From assembly GCA_035577985.1 (NCBI GenBank), contig DATJZY010000132.1:1-64000 (forward strand): 64,000 bases of DNA, read 5' to 3'. Under the pieces are notes generated by a model. That model had not been told where the DNA came from, did not search any database, and was given only the letters and a program-made list of their open reading frames with translations. Positions 1 to 6,601 of this stretch are shown here, piece by piece. Within the stretch, counting starts at the first letter, position 1. Each line of letters opens with the position of its first letter. Position numbers and translations under genes: made by a program. Source of the stretch: Candidatus Eisenbacteria bacterium. Its GTDB lineage: Bacteria > Desulfobacterota > Binatia > DP-6.

Positions 1-861
1 GATCCGGTCGTGCTGACGCCGGTCGCGCCCTGCGGACAGTGCTACTGGTGCGTGCGCGGCGAGCCGGGCGTGTGCGTCAACGCCGGCATGATCCTCACGA
101 ACACCTTCCGCGACGGCACGACCGGGCTCTCGCGCGGCGGCGAGATCGTCTTCCGCGGCGTCGGCGTCGGCGGCTTCGGAGAATACGCCATCATGCCCGC
201 CGCGGGCGCCATCAAGATTCCCGCCGGCGTGCCGCTCGACGTCGCATGCGTCATCGGGTGCGCCGTCCAGACCGGCGTCGGCGCGGTGCTGAACACGGCG
301 CGCGTCGTGCCGGGGGCGTCCGTGCTCGTCATCGGGCTCGGCGGCATCGGGCTCTCGATCGTGCAGGGGGCGCGCGTGGCCGGCGCGGCGCGCGTCATCG
401 TCGCCGACCCGGTCGCGGCGCGCCGGGAGGCCGCGAAACGGTTCGGCGCGACGGATCTCATCGATCCCGCCGCCTCCGACGTCCTCGCGCGCACCATGGA
501 GCTGACCGGCATCGGCGTCGACTACGCGTTCGACGCCGTCGGGCGCGCCAGCCTCGTGCAGGTCTGTCTCGCGGCGTGTCGCAACGGCGGCACGACCGTC
601 GCCGTCGGCGCAGCGCCGATGGAGGACGTCATCACGATCGCGCCCGCGGCCCTGTTCACGATCACCGAGAAGAAGCTCGTCGGGTGTACGCTCGGAAGCT
701 GCAACTCGGTCCGCGACATCCCGCGCCTGATCGCGCTCTGGCAGGCGGGCCGGCTCGACCTGGATGGGCTCGTGACGGCGCGCCGTCCGCTGGCCGAGAT
801 CAACCAGGCGATGGACGACGTGCGCGCGAGCCGCGGCATCCGGACGATCCTGTCGATCTGA
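1..861 (+). CDS. Zinc-dependent alcohol dehydrogenase (5' end outside window)
   Basis: The frame is open from base 1, so the N-terminus lies outside the window and about 286 residues are visible. Cysteines at visible residues 11, 14, 17 and 25 form the structural-zinc cluster of medium-chain dehydrogenases. A Rossmann dinucleotide motif GLGGIG sits near residues 112-117 and is followed by an acidic 'VADP' strand end, which suggests NAD(H) rather than NADPH. The family oxidises primary or secondary alcohols, or formaldehyde adducts, to aldehydes. The catalytic zinc ligands of the N-terminal part cannot be checked. The next gene follows after 11 bases with an AGGAGG ribosome site right at the stop codon, so the three rightward genes here look like one transcript. 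The substrate is not known from sequence. Confidence 0.9.
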   Translation, partial: DPVVLTPVAPCGQCYWCVRGEPGVCVNAGMILTNTFRDGTTGLSRGGEIVFRGVGVGGFGEYAIMPAAGAIKIPAGVPLDVACVIGCAVQTGVGAVLNTARVVPGASVLVIGLGGIGLSIVQGARVAGAARVIVADPVAARREAAKRFGATDLIDPAASDVLARTMELTGIGVDYAFDAVGRASLVQVCLAACRNGGTTVAVGAAPMEDVITIAPAALFTITEKKLVGCTLGSCNSVRDIPRLIALWQAGRLDLDGLVTARRPLAEINQAMDDVRASRGIRTILSI

Positions 862-872
862 GGAGGCGCATC

Positions 873-1295
873 ATGGATCCTGCGGCGATCTTCCGCGTGG
901 TGAACGTGCTGCCGCTGCCGATCTGGTTCCTGTGGATGGCGGCGCCCAGCTCGGAACTCTCCCGCACGGTCGCCCGCGCGACCTGGCCGTGGGCGATCCT
1001 CGCGACGGCCTACCTCGTGTTCATCGCGATCGCGCTCACGTCGGGCGGCGCCTTCGATCCCGGCGCCTACGGGAGCCTCGAGGGCGTGATGAGGCTGTTC
1101 GACTCCCGCTGGGCCACGCTCGCCGGCTGGACGCACTACCTGTGCTTCGATCTCTTCGTGGCGCGCTGGATCATGAACGACGCGCCCGATGCCGGATACT
1201 GGCTCACCCCGATCCTCTTCTTGACGCTCATGTTCGGCCCGGTCGGCCTGCTCTGCTACCTCGCCGTGCGCGGCCCCCTGGGGTTCGACCGATGA
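873..1295 (+). CDS. ABA4-like (DUF4281) integral membrane protein
   Basis: This 140-residue protein has about four hydrophobic helices and the family-like stretch WTHYLCFDLFVARWI near residue 90. That pattern matches the ABA4-like family (PF14108), named after the plant neoxanthin-related protein; the bacterial members have no settled function. The ATG at 873 was chosen because AGGAGG lies 7 bases upstream. It follows the alcohol dehydrogenase by 11 bases and its TGA overlaps the ATG of the next gene, so it is probably co-transcribed and translationally coupled. I infer an inner-membrane location. Confidence 0.8.
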   Translation: MDPAAIFRVVNVLPLPIWFLWMAAPSSELSRTVARATWPWAILATAYLVFIAIALTSGGAFDPGAYGSLEGVMRLFDSRWATLAGWTHYLCFDLFVARWIMNDAPDAGYWLTPILFLTLMFGPVGLLCYLAVRGPLGFDR

Positions 1296-1507
1296 GAGCG
1301 CTCGCGGCCATCGCCCTCGCCGTCACCCTCACCGCCTGCGGCAGCGGCGCCCAGGACCTGCTCGAAACCGCGCAGCTCGAAGAGATCCAGAAGAACCCCG
1401 CTCACGCCCGCCAGCTCTACGAGCAGATCGTCCGCGACCATCCCGACTCCCCCCAAGCAAAGACCGCCGCCGAGCGTCTGACCGCCCTCGGCTCCGCCGC
1501 CCAGTAG
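1292..1507 (+). CDS. Small lipoprotein, TPR-like
   Basis: A 71-residue protein that starts with a short hydrophobic signal and a lipobox-like LTAC at residues 13-16, so Cys16 would be the lipidated residue. The mature part, with 'AQLEEIQKNPAHARQLYEQI' and an Ala-rich second helix, looks like a single tetratricopeptide-type helix pair. It overlaps the upstream gene by 4 bases (ATGA). The size and the TPR-like helices suggest a small periplasmic scaffold protein, but no specific function can be assigned. The gene ends 19 bases before a 126-bp inverted-repeat element. Confidence 0.7.
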   Translation: MRALAAIALAVTLTACGSGAQDLLETAQLEEIQKNPAHARQLYEQIVRDHPDSPQAKTAAERLTALGSAAQ

Positions 1508-1526
1508 AGGGCCGCGAGCGCATGAC

Positions 1527-1652
1527 GTCGCGAGGTCGGGGCCGAGGCGGAGGCGCCTGCGAAGCGGCGCGACGAAACGTTAGATCGTGACGCCGCTCGT
1601 GTGTTGTCGCGCGGCGGAGCCGAAGCCGAAGCCTCGGCCCCGACCTCGCGGC
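1527..1652. repeat. 126-bp dispersed inverted-repeat element, copy A
   Basis: The two ends, 1527-1548 and 1631-1652, are 22-base inverted arms that pair at every position except position 2, which would be a G-U pair in RNA. The inner flanks (30 bases after the left arm, 17 before the right arm) are identical to those of a second copy at 37441-37566. The central 35 bases differ. Both copies are exactly 126 bp. Stem positions 15, 16 and 18 differ between copies, but both arms change together, so pairing is kept. The copy fills the junction between two convergent genes, leaving 19 and 5 bases on either side. A bidirectional transcription terminator, REP-like palindrome or non-autonomous mobile element are all possible. 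Confidence 0.85.
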
Positions 1653-1657
1653 CCCGA

Positions 1658-2464
1658 CTACGCGCTCCGCGGATGCGCGTCGAGCGAGCGGCGCCTGGTG
1701 ACGCGCCGCGCGCGGACGAGCGCCTCGACCGTGAGGAGCGCCGCGCCACCCACGACGACGCCGATCACCCACGCCCCGCCCGACGAGAGGATCGCCGGGT
1801 GCACCCATCGCAAGTACACGGCCGCGATGATGCCCGTCGCGAAGTGGCCCCACGGCAGCTCGCTCGGCACGAGCTGCTGCCGCCCCGCGAGGATCGCCGC
1901 GAACGGGAGCGTCGAGGTGACGGCGAGGAAGCGCGCGTACGGGGCGCCGCGGAGCGCGAGGAGCTTGCGATCCTGGTGCCACGCGCCGAGACCCGCGAAG
2001 AGCGCGAGGCCGCCGAACGCGACCGTACCGACGAGGTGGGTCGCCAGCAGCATGTGCGCCGCGCCGAACAGGATCACGGCGGCGAAGAAGGAGTGACGGC
2101 TCACGCGCTCGAGCCCGCGAGGCTCGCCGTCGTGTCCCGCGGAATAGATCGCGTACGGTGAGGCCGCGTAGCGTGCGAGCGAGCCCAGCATGAGAAGCAC
2201 CGACAGGCCGGAGAGCACGAGCAACAGCTCGCGCGCGACGGGGACGGTCGCCAGGGCGATGCCGGGCACGCCGTCGAAGCGCAGCCGCGCGTACGTGTTC
2301 ACGAGCAGCGTGAACGCGACGGCGGCAACGACGCTGAAGAGGATGCCGAATCCGACCTCGCCGAAGCGCTCGACGAGCCGCGAGCGGACCGGCGCGGACG
2401 CGAGCCCGATGTGTGTCCCTCCGAACAGCAGCAGATAGATCGCGATCGTGACGGCCGGCTCCAT
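1658..2464 (-). CDS. NnrU family membrane protein
   Basis: A 268-residue polytopic membrane protein with about six or seven hydrophobic helices. The N-terminal signature (GGTHIGLASAPVRSRLVERF, residues 15-34) is typical of NnrU/isoprenoid-methyltransferase-like proteins. NnrU was named from nitric-oxide-related regulons in denitrifiers; the related fold includes isoprenylcysteine-type methyltransferases and 15-cis-zeta-carotene isomerase. No denitrification gene is nearby, so its role here is open. It lies 19 bases downstream of the GbsR/MarR-type regulator gene on the same strand and is probably in its operon. The start is the first ATG, close after the regulator stop. Confidence 0.8.
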   Translation of the reverse strand: MEPAVTIAIYLLLFGGTHIGLASAPVRSRLVERFGEVGFGILFSVVAAVAFTLLVNTYARLRFDGVPGIALATVPVARELLLVLSGLSVLLMLGSLARYAASPYAIYSAGHDGEPRGLERVSRHSFFAAVILFGAAHMLLATHLVGTVAFGGLALFAGLGAWHQDRKLLALRGAPYARFLAVTSTLPFAAILAGRQQLVPSELPWGHFATGIIAAVYLRWVHPAILSSGGAWVIGVVVGGAALLTVEALVRARRVTRRRSLDAHPRSA

Positions 2465-2483
2465 GGTGTGCTCCCTTCGTGTT

Positions 2484-3014
2484 TCAGGCGCGCCCGCGAC
2501 CGCCCTTCTGCGGCACGAGGACGCGCACGTTCATGAGACCCGTCGGATCCATCGGCTTGCCCTGTGTGAAGGCGCCTATCCCCGCGTCGACGACGGTGAA
2601 GAAGGCCTTCAGGGCGGCGATGCGCGCGACCACGAACGGCGGCGCCCCCCGCCCTTCGCCGAACGCCCGCTCCGCTTCACCCAGCGTCGCCAGCACCAGG
2701 CGGACGCACCAGCGAAAACGCCGCTCCATGATCTCCTGCAGGACGCGGAAGAAATCGGTCGCGGCCTCGTAGTGGTCGCGTCGCGAGCCCGGCTGGCGGC
2801 TGCGACGGACGAGATGCCAGTCGATCAGGCCGCGGATGTTGATCGAGACGTTGCTCTTGCTCTGCTCGAGCTCGGCCGCGATCTCGTCGAGCGAGAGCGG
2901 GCCTTCGCGGAAGTAGAGGAGCCCGAAGATGCGCCCCTGGAGCTGCGAGAGCACGCCCGAGGACGCGGCCGCGGTGCCGATGCCGTCGACGAAGATGCCG
3001 GTCGCTCGATCCAT
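2484..3014 (-). CDS. GbsR/MarR-type winged-helix transcriptional regulator
   Basis: A 176-residue DNA-binding protein. Residues about 24-72 form a winged helix-turn-helix (SLDEIAAELEQSKSNVSINI and the following wing, ending near R71), as in GbsR-type regulators that often control osmoprotectant or membrane-stress genes. The C-terminal half is helical and probably mediates dimerisation. It heads a two-gene leftward unit with the NnrU-like gene. Two perfect palindromes lie just upstream of its start, which fits autoregulation. The effector is unknown. Confidence 0.85.
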   Translation of the reverse strand: MDRATGIFVDGIGTAAASSGVLSQLQGRIFGLLYFREGPLSLDEIAAELEQSKSNVSINIRGLIDWHLVRRSRQPGSRRDHYEAATDFFRVLQEIMERRFRWCVRLVLATLGEAERAFGEGRGAPPFVVARIAALKAFFTVVDAGIGAFTQGKPMDPTGLMNVRVLVPQKGGRGRA

Positions 3015-3034
3015 CCCCTACGTTGCGTACGTTT

Positions 3035-3058
3035 AGAATATTCTGAACGTTCTGTCAA
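3035..3058 (-). promoter_or_regulatory. Promoter with adjacent palindromes (candidate GbsR-type operator)
   Basis: On the minus strand a perfect TTGACA (-35) lies at 3058-3053, with a weak TAAACG-like -10 about 17 bases on. Two perfect palindromes, AGAATATTCT (3035-3044) and GAACGTTC (3045-3052), fill the spacer, directly upstream of the regulator start at 3014. The AT-rich block stands out in GC-rich DNA. I infer that the regulator represses its own promoter here. Confidence 0.55.
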
Positions 3059-3125
3059 CAGGCATTTTGGATGGTGATGGCCGTTAGGACAGCACCCTCG
3101 GGTGGGATCGCATACGGGTCGGCCA

Positions 3126-3332
3126 CTAGGCCGCGCGGCGGATCGGGACCACCCTGACGGCCGCGCGCTCGCGCGGCTTCCGGGTCCGGCGGGCCTCGCC
3201 GACCACGAGGGCTGCGACCGCGAACACCCCCACCAGACCCGCGATGGCCACCCACGCGAACTCCGCGCACAGCGCGCCAGCGAAGGCGGGAACCAGGCCC
3301 GGAGCGATCGGATCGATGTAGGCCGGAAACAT
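3126..3332 (-). CDS. Small single-helix membrane protein, divergent from ECF sigma gene
   Basis: A 68-residue protein with one strong hydrophobic stretch (about residues 18-45) followed by a basic tail rich in Arg. An upstream in-frame ATG at 3365 exists, but the ATG at 3332 has a GAGGAG ribosome site just before it and gives a typical membrane-protein N-terminus (MFPAYIDP). It resembles no family I recognise. It is transcribed away from the ECF sigma factor, and its upstream DNA holds a promoter-like sequence almost identical to the one facing the sigma gene. It is thus a likely target of that sigma factor. Confidence 0.65.
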   Translation of the reverse strand: MFPAYIDPIAPGLVPAFAGALCAEFAWVAIAGLVGVFAVAALVVGEARRTRKPRERAAVRVVPIRRAA

Positions 3333-3379
3333 CCTCGTGCTCCTCTCCTCGGGCGCGACGCGCACCCGATCCGCCCCGC

Positions 3380-3407
3380 AGTACCCGCGGGCCGGCCCGA
3401 AGGTTCA
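3380..3407 (-). promoter_or_regulatory. Candidate ECF-type promoter, leftward
   Basis: On the minus strand TGAACC (3407-3402) is followed by a 16-base spacer and GGTACT (3385-3380). TGAAC-type -35 elements with a 16-base spacer are usual for ECF sigma factors. A start near 3373 would give a leader of about 40 bases that includes the GAGGAG ribosome site of the small membrane gene. It mirrors the rightward site at 3419-3446. Confidence 0.55.
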
Positions 3408-3418
3408 GCCGGCTCGAT

Positions 3419-3446
3419 TGAACCTTCCCGGCGGCTCCGGGGTAGA
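3419..3446 (+). promoter_or_regulatory. Candidate ECF-type promoter, rightward
   Basis: TGAACC (3419-3424), a 16-base spacer, then GGTAGA (3441-3446). The first nine bases, TGAACCTTC, are identical to those of the leftward site, so the two -35 regions form a 9-base inverted repeat (3399-3407 and 3419-3427). A start site about 6-7 bases after the -10 would fall almost at the sigma gene's ATG (3460), so the transcript would be nearly leaderless; this is a weak point of the call. Confidence 0.5.
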
Positions 3447-3459
3447 GGGGGTGTGACGC

Positions 3460-4020
3460 ATGAGAGCCGTCTCCGGGGAGAGCGACGAGCGTCTCTTCGC
3501 CGCCTACGTGGCGGGCGACGTCGCGGCCCACGAGGCGCTCTTCCGCCGCTACCAGGAGCGGCTCCGACGCTACCTCGAGCGGATGCTGGGCGAGCGGGCG
3601 GCGGCCGAGGGCGTGACCATCGAGACGTTCCTGCGCCTGCATCGCCACCGCCGTCGCTTCCGCGCAGGAACGTCGGTGCGCGCGTGGATCTTCACCATCG
3701 GCCGCAACCTGGCGCGCAACCGTCTCCGCGCGCAGCGGCTCTGGGGTTGGTTTCCTCTGAGCTCCGCCGACGCCGCGACGACCGCACCGCCGCCCGAATC
3801 GACAGGCGAGGTCCGCGAGCGGGTTGCCGCCGCCTTCGCCGCCCTTCCCGCCGTGCAGCGGGAGGTGTGCGCGCTGCGGCTTGTCGCCGGGCTCAGCCTG
3901 GAGGAGATCGCGGCGACGACCGGCGCGTCGATCGGCACGGTGAAGTCGCGTCTCTTCTACGGTCTGCGCAGGCTGCGCGCCCTTCTGGGAGACCTGGCGC
4001 CCGGAGGGACATCGGGATGA
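3460..4020 (+). CDS. ECF RNA polymerase sigma factor
   Basis: A 186-residue sigma-70-family protein with only regions 2 and 4, as in extracytoplasmic-function sigma factors. Region 2 spans about residues 10-90 (core-binding 'HEALFRRYQERLRRYLERML', then the -10 recognition helix and 'RAWIFTIGRNLARNRLR'). Region 4 spans about 125-176 with the helix-turn-helix LSLEEIAATTGASIGTVKSR that reads the -35. It is followed by two small membrane-protein genes, the first in the usual position of an anti-sigma factor. Upstream lies a pair of back-to-back look-alike promoters, which suggests that it activates itself and the divergent small gene. The inducing signal is unknown. Confidence 0.93.
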   Translation: MRAVSGESDERLFAAYVAGDVAAHEALFRRYQERLRRYLERMLGERAAAEGVTIETFLRLHRHRRRFRAGTSVRAWIFTIGRNLARNRLRAQRLWGWFPLSSADAATTAPPPESTGEVRERVAAAFAALPAVQREVCALRLVAGLSLEEIAATTGASIGTVKSRLFYGLRRLRALLGDLAPGGTSG

Positions 4021-4039
4021 CGAACGAAAGGAGCGTTGC

Positions 4040-4255
4040 ATGAGCGTGCGCGACACGATCCGCCGCGCGAGCGAGGGCCCCGCGCGCGACCTCTGGCCGC
4101 GACTGCGGGCGCGCCTCGACGAGGCCGACGGCCGGGTGGAGATCCGCCTCCCCGGCATCACCTGGGTGGAGATGAGCGCGATGGCCGCGGCCGCCGCGAT
4201 GCTCGTCTTCGTGCCCGAGCCGGCGCGCTTCCTCGCGGCGTGCGGGCTTCTCTGA
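4040..4255 (+). CDS. Small membrane protein in anti-sigma position
   Basis: A 71-residue protein: a soluble N-terminal part with 'DLWPRLRARLDEADGR' (residues 17-32), then a single hydrophobic helix (about 45-65). The D-x-W-x-x-L pattern before one transmembrane helix is seen at the membrane end of many anti-sigma proteins, but the usual zinc-binding HxxxCxxC anti-sigma domain is absent. It starts 19 bases after the ECF sigma stop. I infer that it is a reduced anti-sigma factor or a membrane partner; direct evidence is only its position and topology. Confidence 0.6.
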   Translation: MSVRDTIRRASEGPARDLWPRLRARLDEADGRVEIRLPGITWVEMSAMAAAAAMLVFVPEPARFLAACGLL

Positions 4256-4266
4256 GGGCGCCCGCG

Positions 4267-4650
4267 ATGCGACGCAACGAGCTCCTCGCCTACGTCGTCG
4301 GGGCGGCGGTCGCCGGAACGCTGCTCGTGGGGCCGTACATCGGACGCTCGATCATCGCCGTCTTCGTTCCGGTCGTGCCGTACGTGCCGTTCTTCCTGCT
4401 CCCCATCGTATGGGGCGTCTGGAACTGGCTGTACGTCCGGCTCGAGCTGCGACTCGACATCGGCGCGTGGGGCTCGGCGCTGGGCGTCGTCCTCGGCCTC
4501 GGCGTCGACGCGCTCTTCTACGCGCGCGGGACCTGGTTCGACGCCGCGGCGCTCCTGCCGGTCTTTCTCGCGATCCTGTACTTCCTCTTCTGGCGTCTCA
4601 TCGTGGGCCCGCTCGACGAAGCGCTCGGAGCGACACCGGGCGGGCGCTAG
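4267..4650 (+). CDS. Hypothetical polytopic membrane protein
   Basis: A 127-residue protein with about four hydrophobic helices and few charged residues apart from the C-terminus. It starts 11 bases after the preceding small gene and completes the ECF sigma transcript. I recognise no family. Its stop overlaps by 4 bases the stop of the DUF1214 gene coming from the other strand. Confidence 0.6.
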   Translation: MRRNELLAYVVGAAVAGTLLVGPYIGRSIIAVFVPVVPYVPFFLLPIVWGVWNWLYVRLELRLDIGAWGSALGVVLGLGVDALFYARGTWFDAAALLPVFLAILYFLFWRLIVGPLDEALGATPGGR

Positions 4651-5741
4651 CGCGGAACGTCGGCCAGCTTGACGACGCGCGCGGTCGGGCGCGCCGGCAC
4701 CTCGGCGGGCAGGAACCAGCGGAACCACAGGATGCCCTGCCCGTGCCCGGCGGTGGAGAGCCAGTTCGGGTGCCGGGGATCGCGCCGTGCGACGACCACG
4801 CGCCATGAGCCGTCCCTCTCGTAGCGCACCTGTCCGCCGTTGATGGTGCAACGGTGATACCGGTAGTCGTACGTGCACAGGAAGGCGTTCCACAGGCAGA
4901 GATTCCAGAACGCGCAGTCGGGCGAGCGGCCCTCGATCACGAGCGCCTCGTCCTCGGCGAGCTCCCAGCGACCGAGCGCATACGCGACGTCCGGTGCGGC
5001 CCAGCCGTAGGTCACCGCTTGCTGGATGTACGGCTCCTGCACCGCGTTCGGGTCGAACGGCGTCGGGATCGGGCAGATGTTCAGCAGGTCGCGGATGAAG
5101 TTCGCCGTGCGGCGCAGGCGCGCGGCGAGGTCGGCGTCGGTCGTCGGAGGCGGCGGCGGCGCCGGGTCGACGGCTTCGATCGTGTACGTCGCCTGCTGGC
5201 CGCGCGTGGGATCGATCAGGTAGTCGCGCGTCACGAGGGCGACGGCGTCGGGCTCGAGCTTGATCCAGTTCCCGCGGTGCTCCTTCGGCGACACGATGAT
5301 CTCGAAGGTCTGGCCCGGTCCGAACGTCATCTCGCGGTTGTTGATCTTCGAGACGATGCGGTTCGACCAGCGACCGTCGGTCGGCCCGCCATACACGCAG
5401 AGCGACAGGTAGACCGCGTCGCCCATCCGACCGTGCACGCGGTAGGTACGCGACGGATCGACGGGCGCGAAGTAGTAGTACGCGTCGGCGTTGTCGCCGC
5501 CGAACTTGCGCGTCGGCGAGACGATCTTCACGAATTCGGGTCGCGCTGCGTCGGCGACGACGTAGCACTCGAGCGCGACGGAGAACACGTCGACGAGCCA
5601 GCGATAGCCCTCGACGACCGACGCGTCGTCGGGCACGGCACGCGATCCCTCCAGGAACTGCTGATCGGCGTCGCGGAGCACGTCGAGCAGCTCGCGGAAT
5701 GCGGCGCCGCTCTCGTAGCGTCGGGGGGCGGGGGTCGTCAT
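4647..5741 (-). CDS. DUF1214 domain protein
   Basis: A 364-residue protein without a signal peptide. The central part has the 'AYYYFAPVDPSRTYRVHGRM' block (residues about 91-110) and later 'GNWIKLEPDA', which mark the DUF1214 family. Proteins of this family often occur near hydrocarbon or steroid degradation genes but have no proven reaction. A Pro-rich loop (APPPPPTT) lies near residue 190. The ATG at 5741 was preferred to an upstream in-frame ATG because the extension is Arg/Gly-rich and unlike the family N-terminus. The gene stands alone. Confidence 0.75.
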   Translation of the reverse strand: MTTPAPRRYESGAAFRELLDVLRDADQQFLEGSRAVPDDASVVEGYRWLVDVFSVALECYVVADAARPEFVKIVSPTRKFGGDNADAYYYFAPVDPSRTYRVHGRMGDAVYLSLCVYGGPTDGRWSNRIVSKINNREMTFGPGQTFEIIVSPKEHRGNWIKLEPDAVALVTRDYLIDPTRGQQATYTIEAVDPAPPPPPTTDADLAARLRRTANFIRDLLNICPIPTPFDPNAVQEPYIQQAVTYGWAAPDVAYALGRWELAEDEALVIEGRSPDCAFWNLCLWNAFLCTYDYRYHRCTINGGQVRYERDGSWRVVVARRDPRHPNWLSTAGHGQGILWFRWFLPAEVPARPTARVVKLADVPR

Positions 5742-6130
5742 GGACGCTGCATGTCGTCCGCTTCGCGGCGAAAGGCAAGCCGCGACGGCTCGACGCGCGC
5801 CCCGTCCGTTGCAGGCGTGGCCTTCGCTGCCGTCCGGATGGGTGACACGCGAGCAATCGCCGTTGCAGCACAAAGGACCGGCCACAGCGCGATCGACCCG
5901 TCAACGATCCTTTGCCGGGATGCGGAGCTCGTCGTGGCGATTCGCATTCACTGGGACGGCGGGCACGCCGTAGCGCGCGGCGCGTCTGTCGCGACGAGTC
6001 GCCGTCCTTCCCGCACCGACACCGATCCGCCGAACGAGAGGCAGTCACGCCGCTCGCCGAGCGTGAGGACGGCGTCCACGGCATCGAGACCGGCATCGAG
6101 CGCGAACGCGAGGCCCGCCACCCTTGCCCT
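5742..6130. other. 389-bp intergenic region without a recognisable gene
   Basis: It lies between the start of the DUF1214 gene and the stop of the next leftward gene. The only structure I see is a hairpin at 6045-6066 (TCACGC and GCGTGA arms with an inner CGCTCG/CGAGCG palindrome). It is 65 bases downstream of the 6131 stop and may be a weak terminator without a T run. Reading frames across it are Arg-rich and unlike proteins. Confidence 0.4.
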
Positions 6131-6529
6131 TCACGACGATGCGCTTGTTCCGATGTCGTGGTCCGACGCGAACGCCACGTTCAGCTGGGCACCACCGGCG
6201 CAGTCGATCCGCCCACCGGAACACCCCCCCGCCGGCGTGATGCACGCGAAGCCGATGCCCGGAATGGTCTCGACCGGATCGATGTGGTCGGCGGTGCACG
6301 TGCACGCGCCCTGCCCGGTCATGGGATCGATCGCGGCGCAGTCGATGTCGATCGCGCCCGAGAGCTGGAAGAAGTCGAAGAAGACCGCGGTCTCGAACAG
6401 GAACCCGCTCGTGTCGTGGTCGAGCACGCACGTCTGGTGTCCGATCGCCGGGGGGAACGGCTGCGCAGTCGCGGCCGCGTCGAGCGCGAGCGCGAGCGCG
6501 GCGGCCGACACGAATCGGCGGATGGCCAT
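6131..6529 (-). CDS. Secreted hypothetical protein
   Basis: A 132-residue protein with a signal peptide (MAIRRFVSAAALALALDAAA, cleavage probably near 'TAQ-PF'). The mature part contains about seven Cys, including CTCTADH and GGCSGG, and ends 'GTSASS'. I recognise no family. An ATG eight codons further upstream (6553) is also in frame, but the later one gives a better signal peptide. Disulphide-bonded secretion to the periplasm or outside is inferred from the Cys content. It is followed by an intergenic stretch and is probably monocistronic. Confidence 0.6.
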   Translation of the reverse strand: MAIRRFVSAAALALALDAAATAQPFPPAIGHQTCVLDHDTSGFLFETAVFFDFFQLSGAIDIDCAAIDPMTGQGACTCTADHIDPVETIPGIGFACITPAGGCSGGRIDCAGGAQLNVAFASDHDIGTSASS

Positions 6530-6601
6530 GGGTGCCGACCCTCGCACACCCATGGCTCGCTCGGCCCTCGCATGAAATGGGGAGGGCCGCTGGCGTCGAT
6601 C

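Noticed and set aside
5740..5973. Rightward 77-codon frame in the 5742-6130 gap
   Set aside because: Begins opposite the DUF1214 start, Arg/Ser/Pro-rich, no ribosome site and no hydrophobic or domain pattern.
3055..6096. 1013-codon open frame on the minus strand across the ECF and DUF1214 region
   Set aside because: Arg/Pro/Ala-rich, crosses several real genes on both strands and has no domain-like sequence. It is a by-product of high GC third positions.
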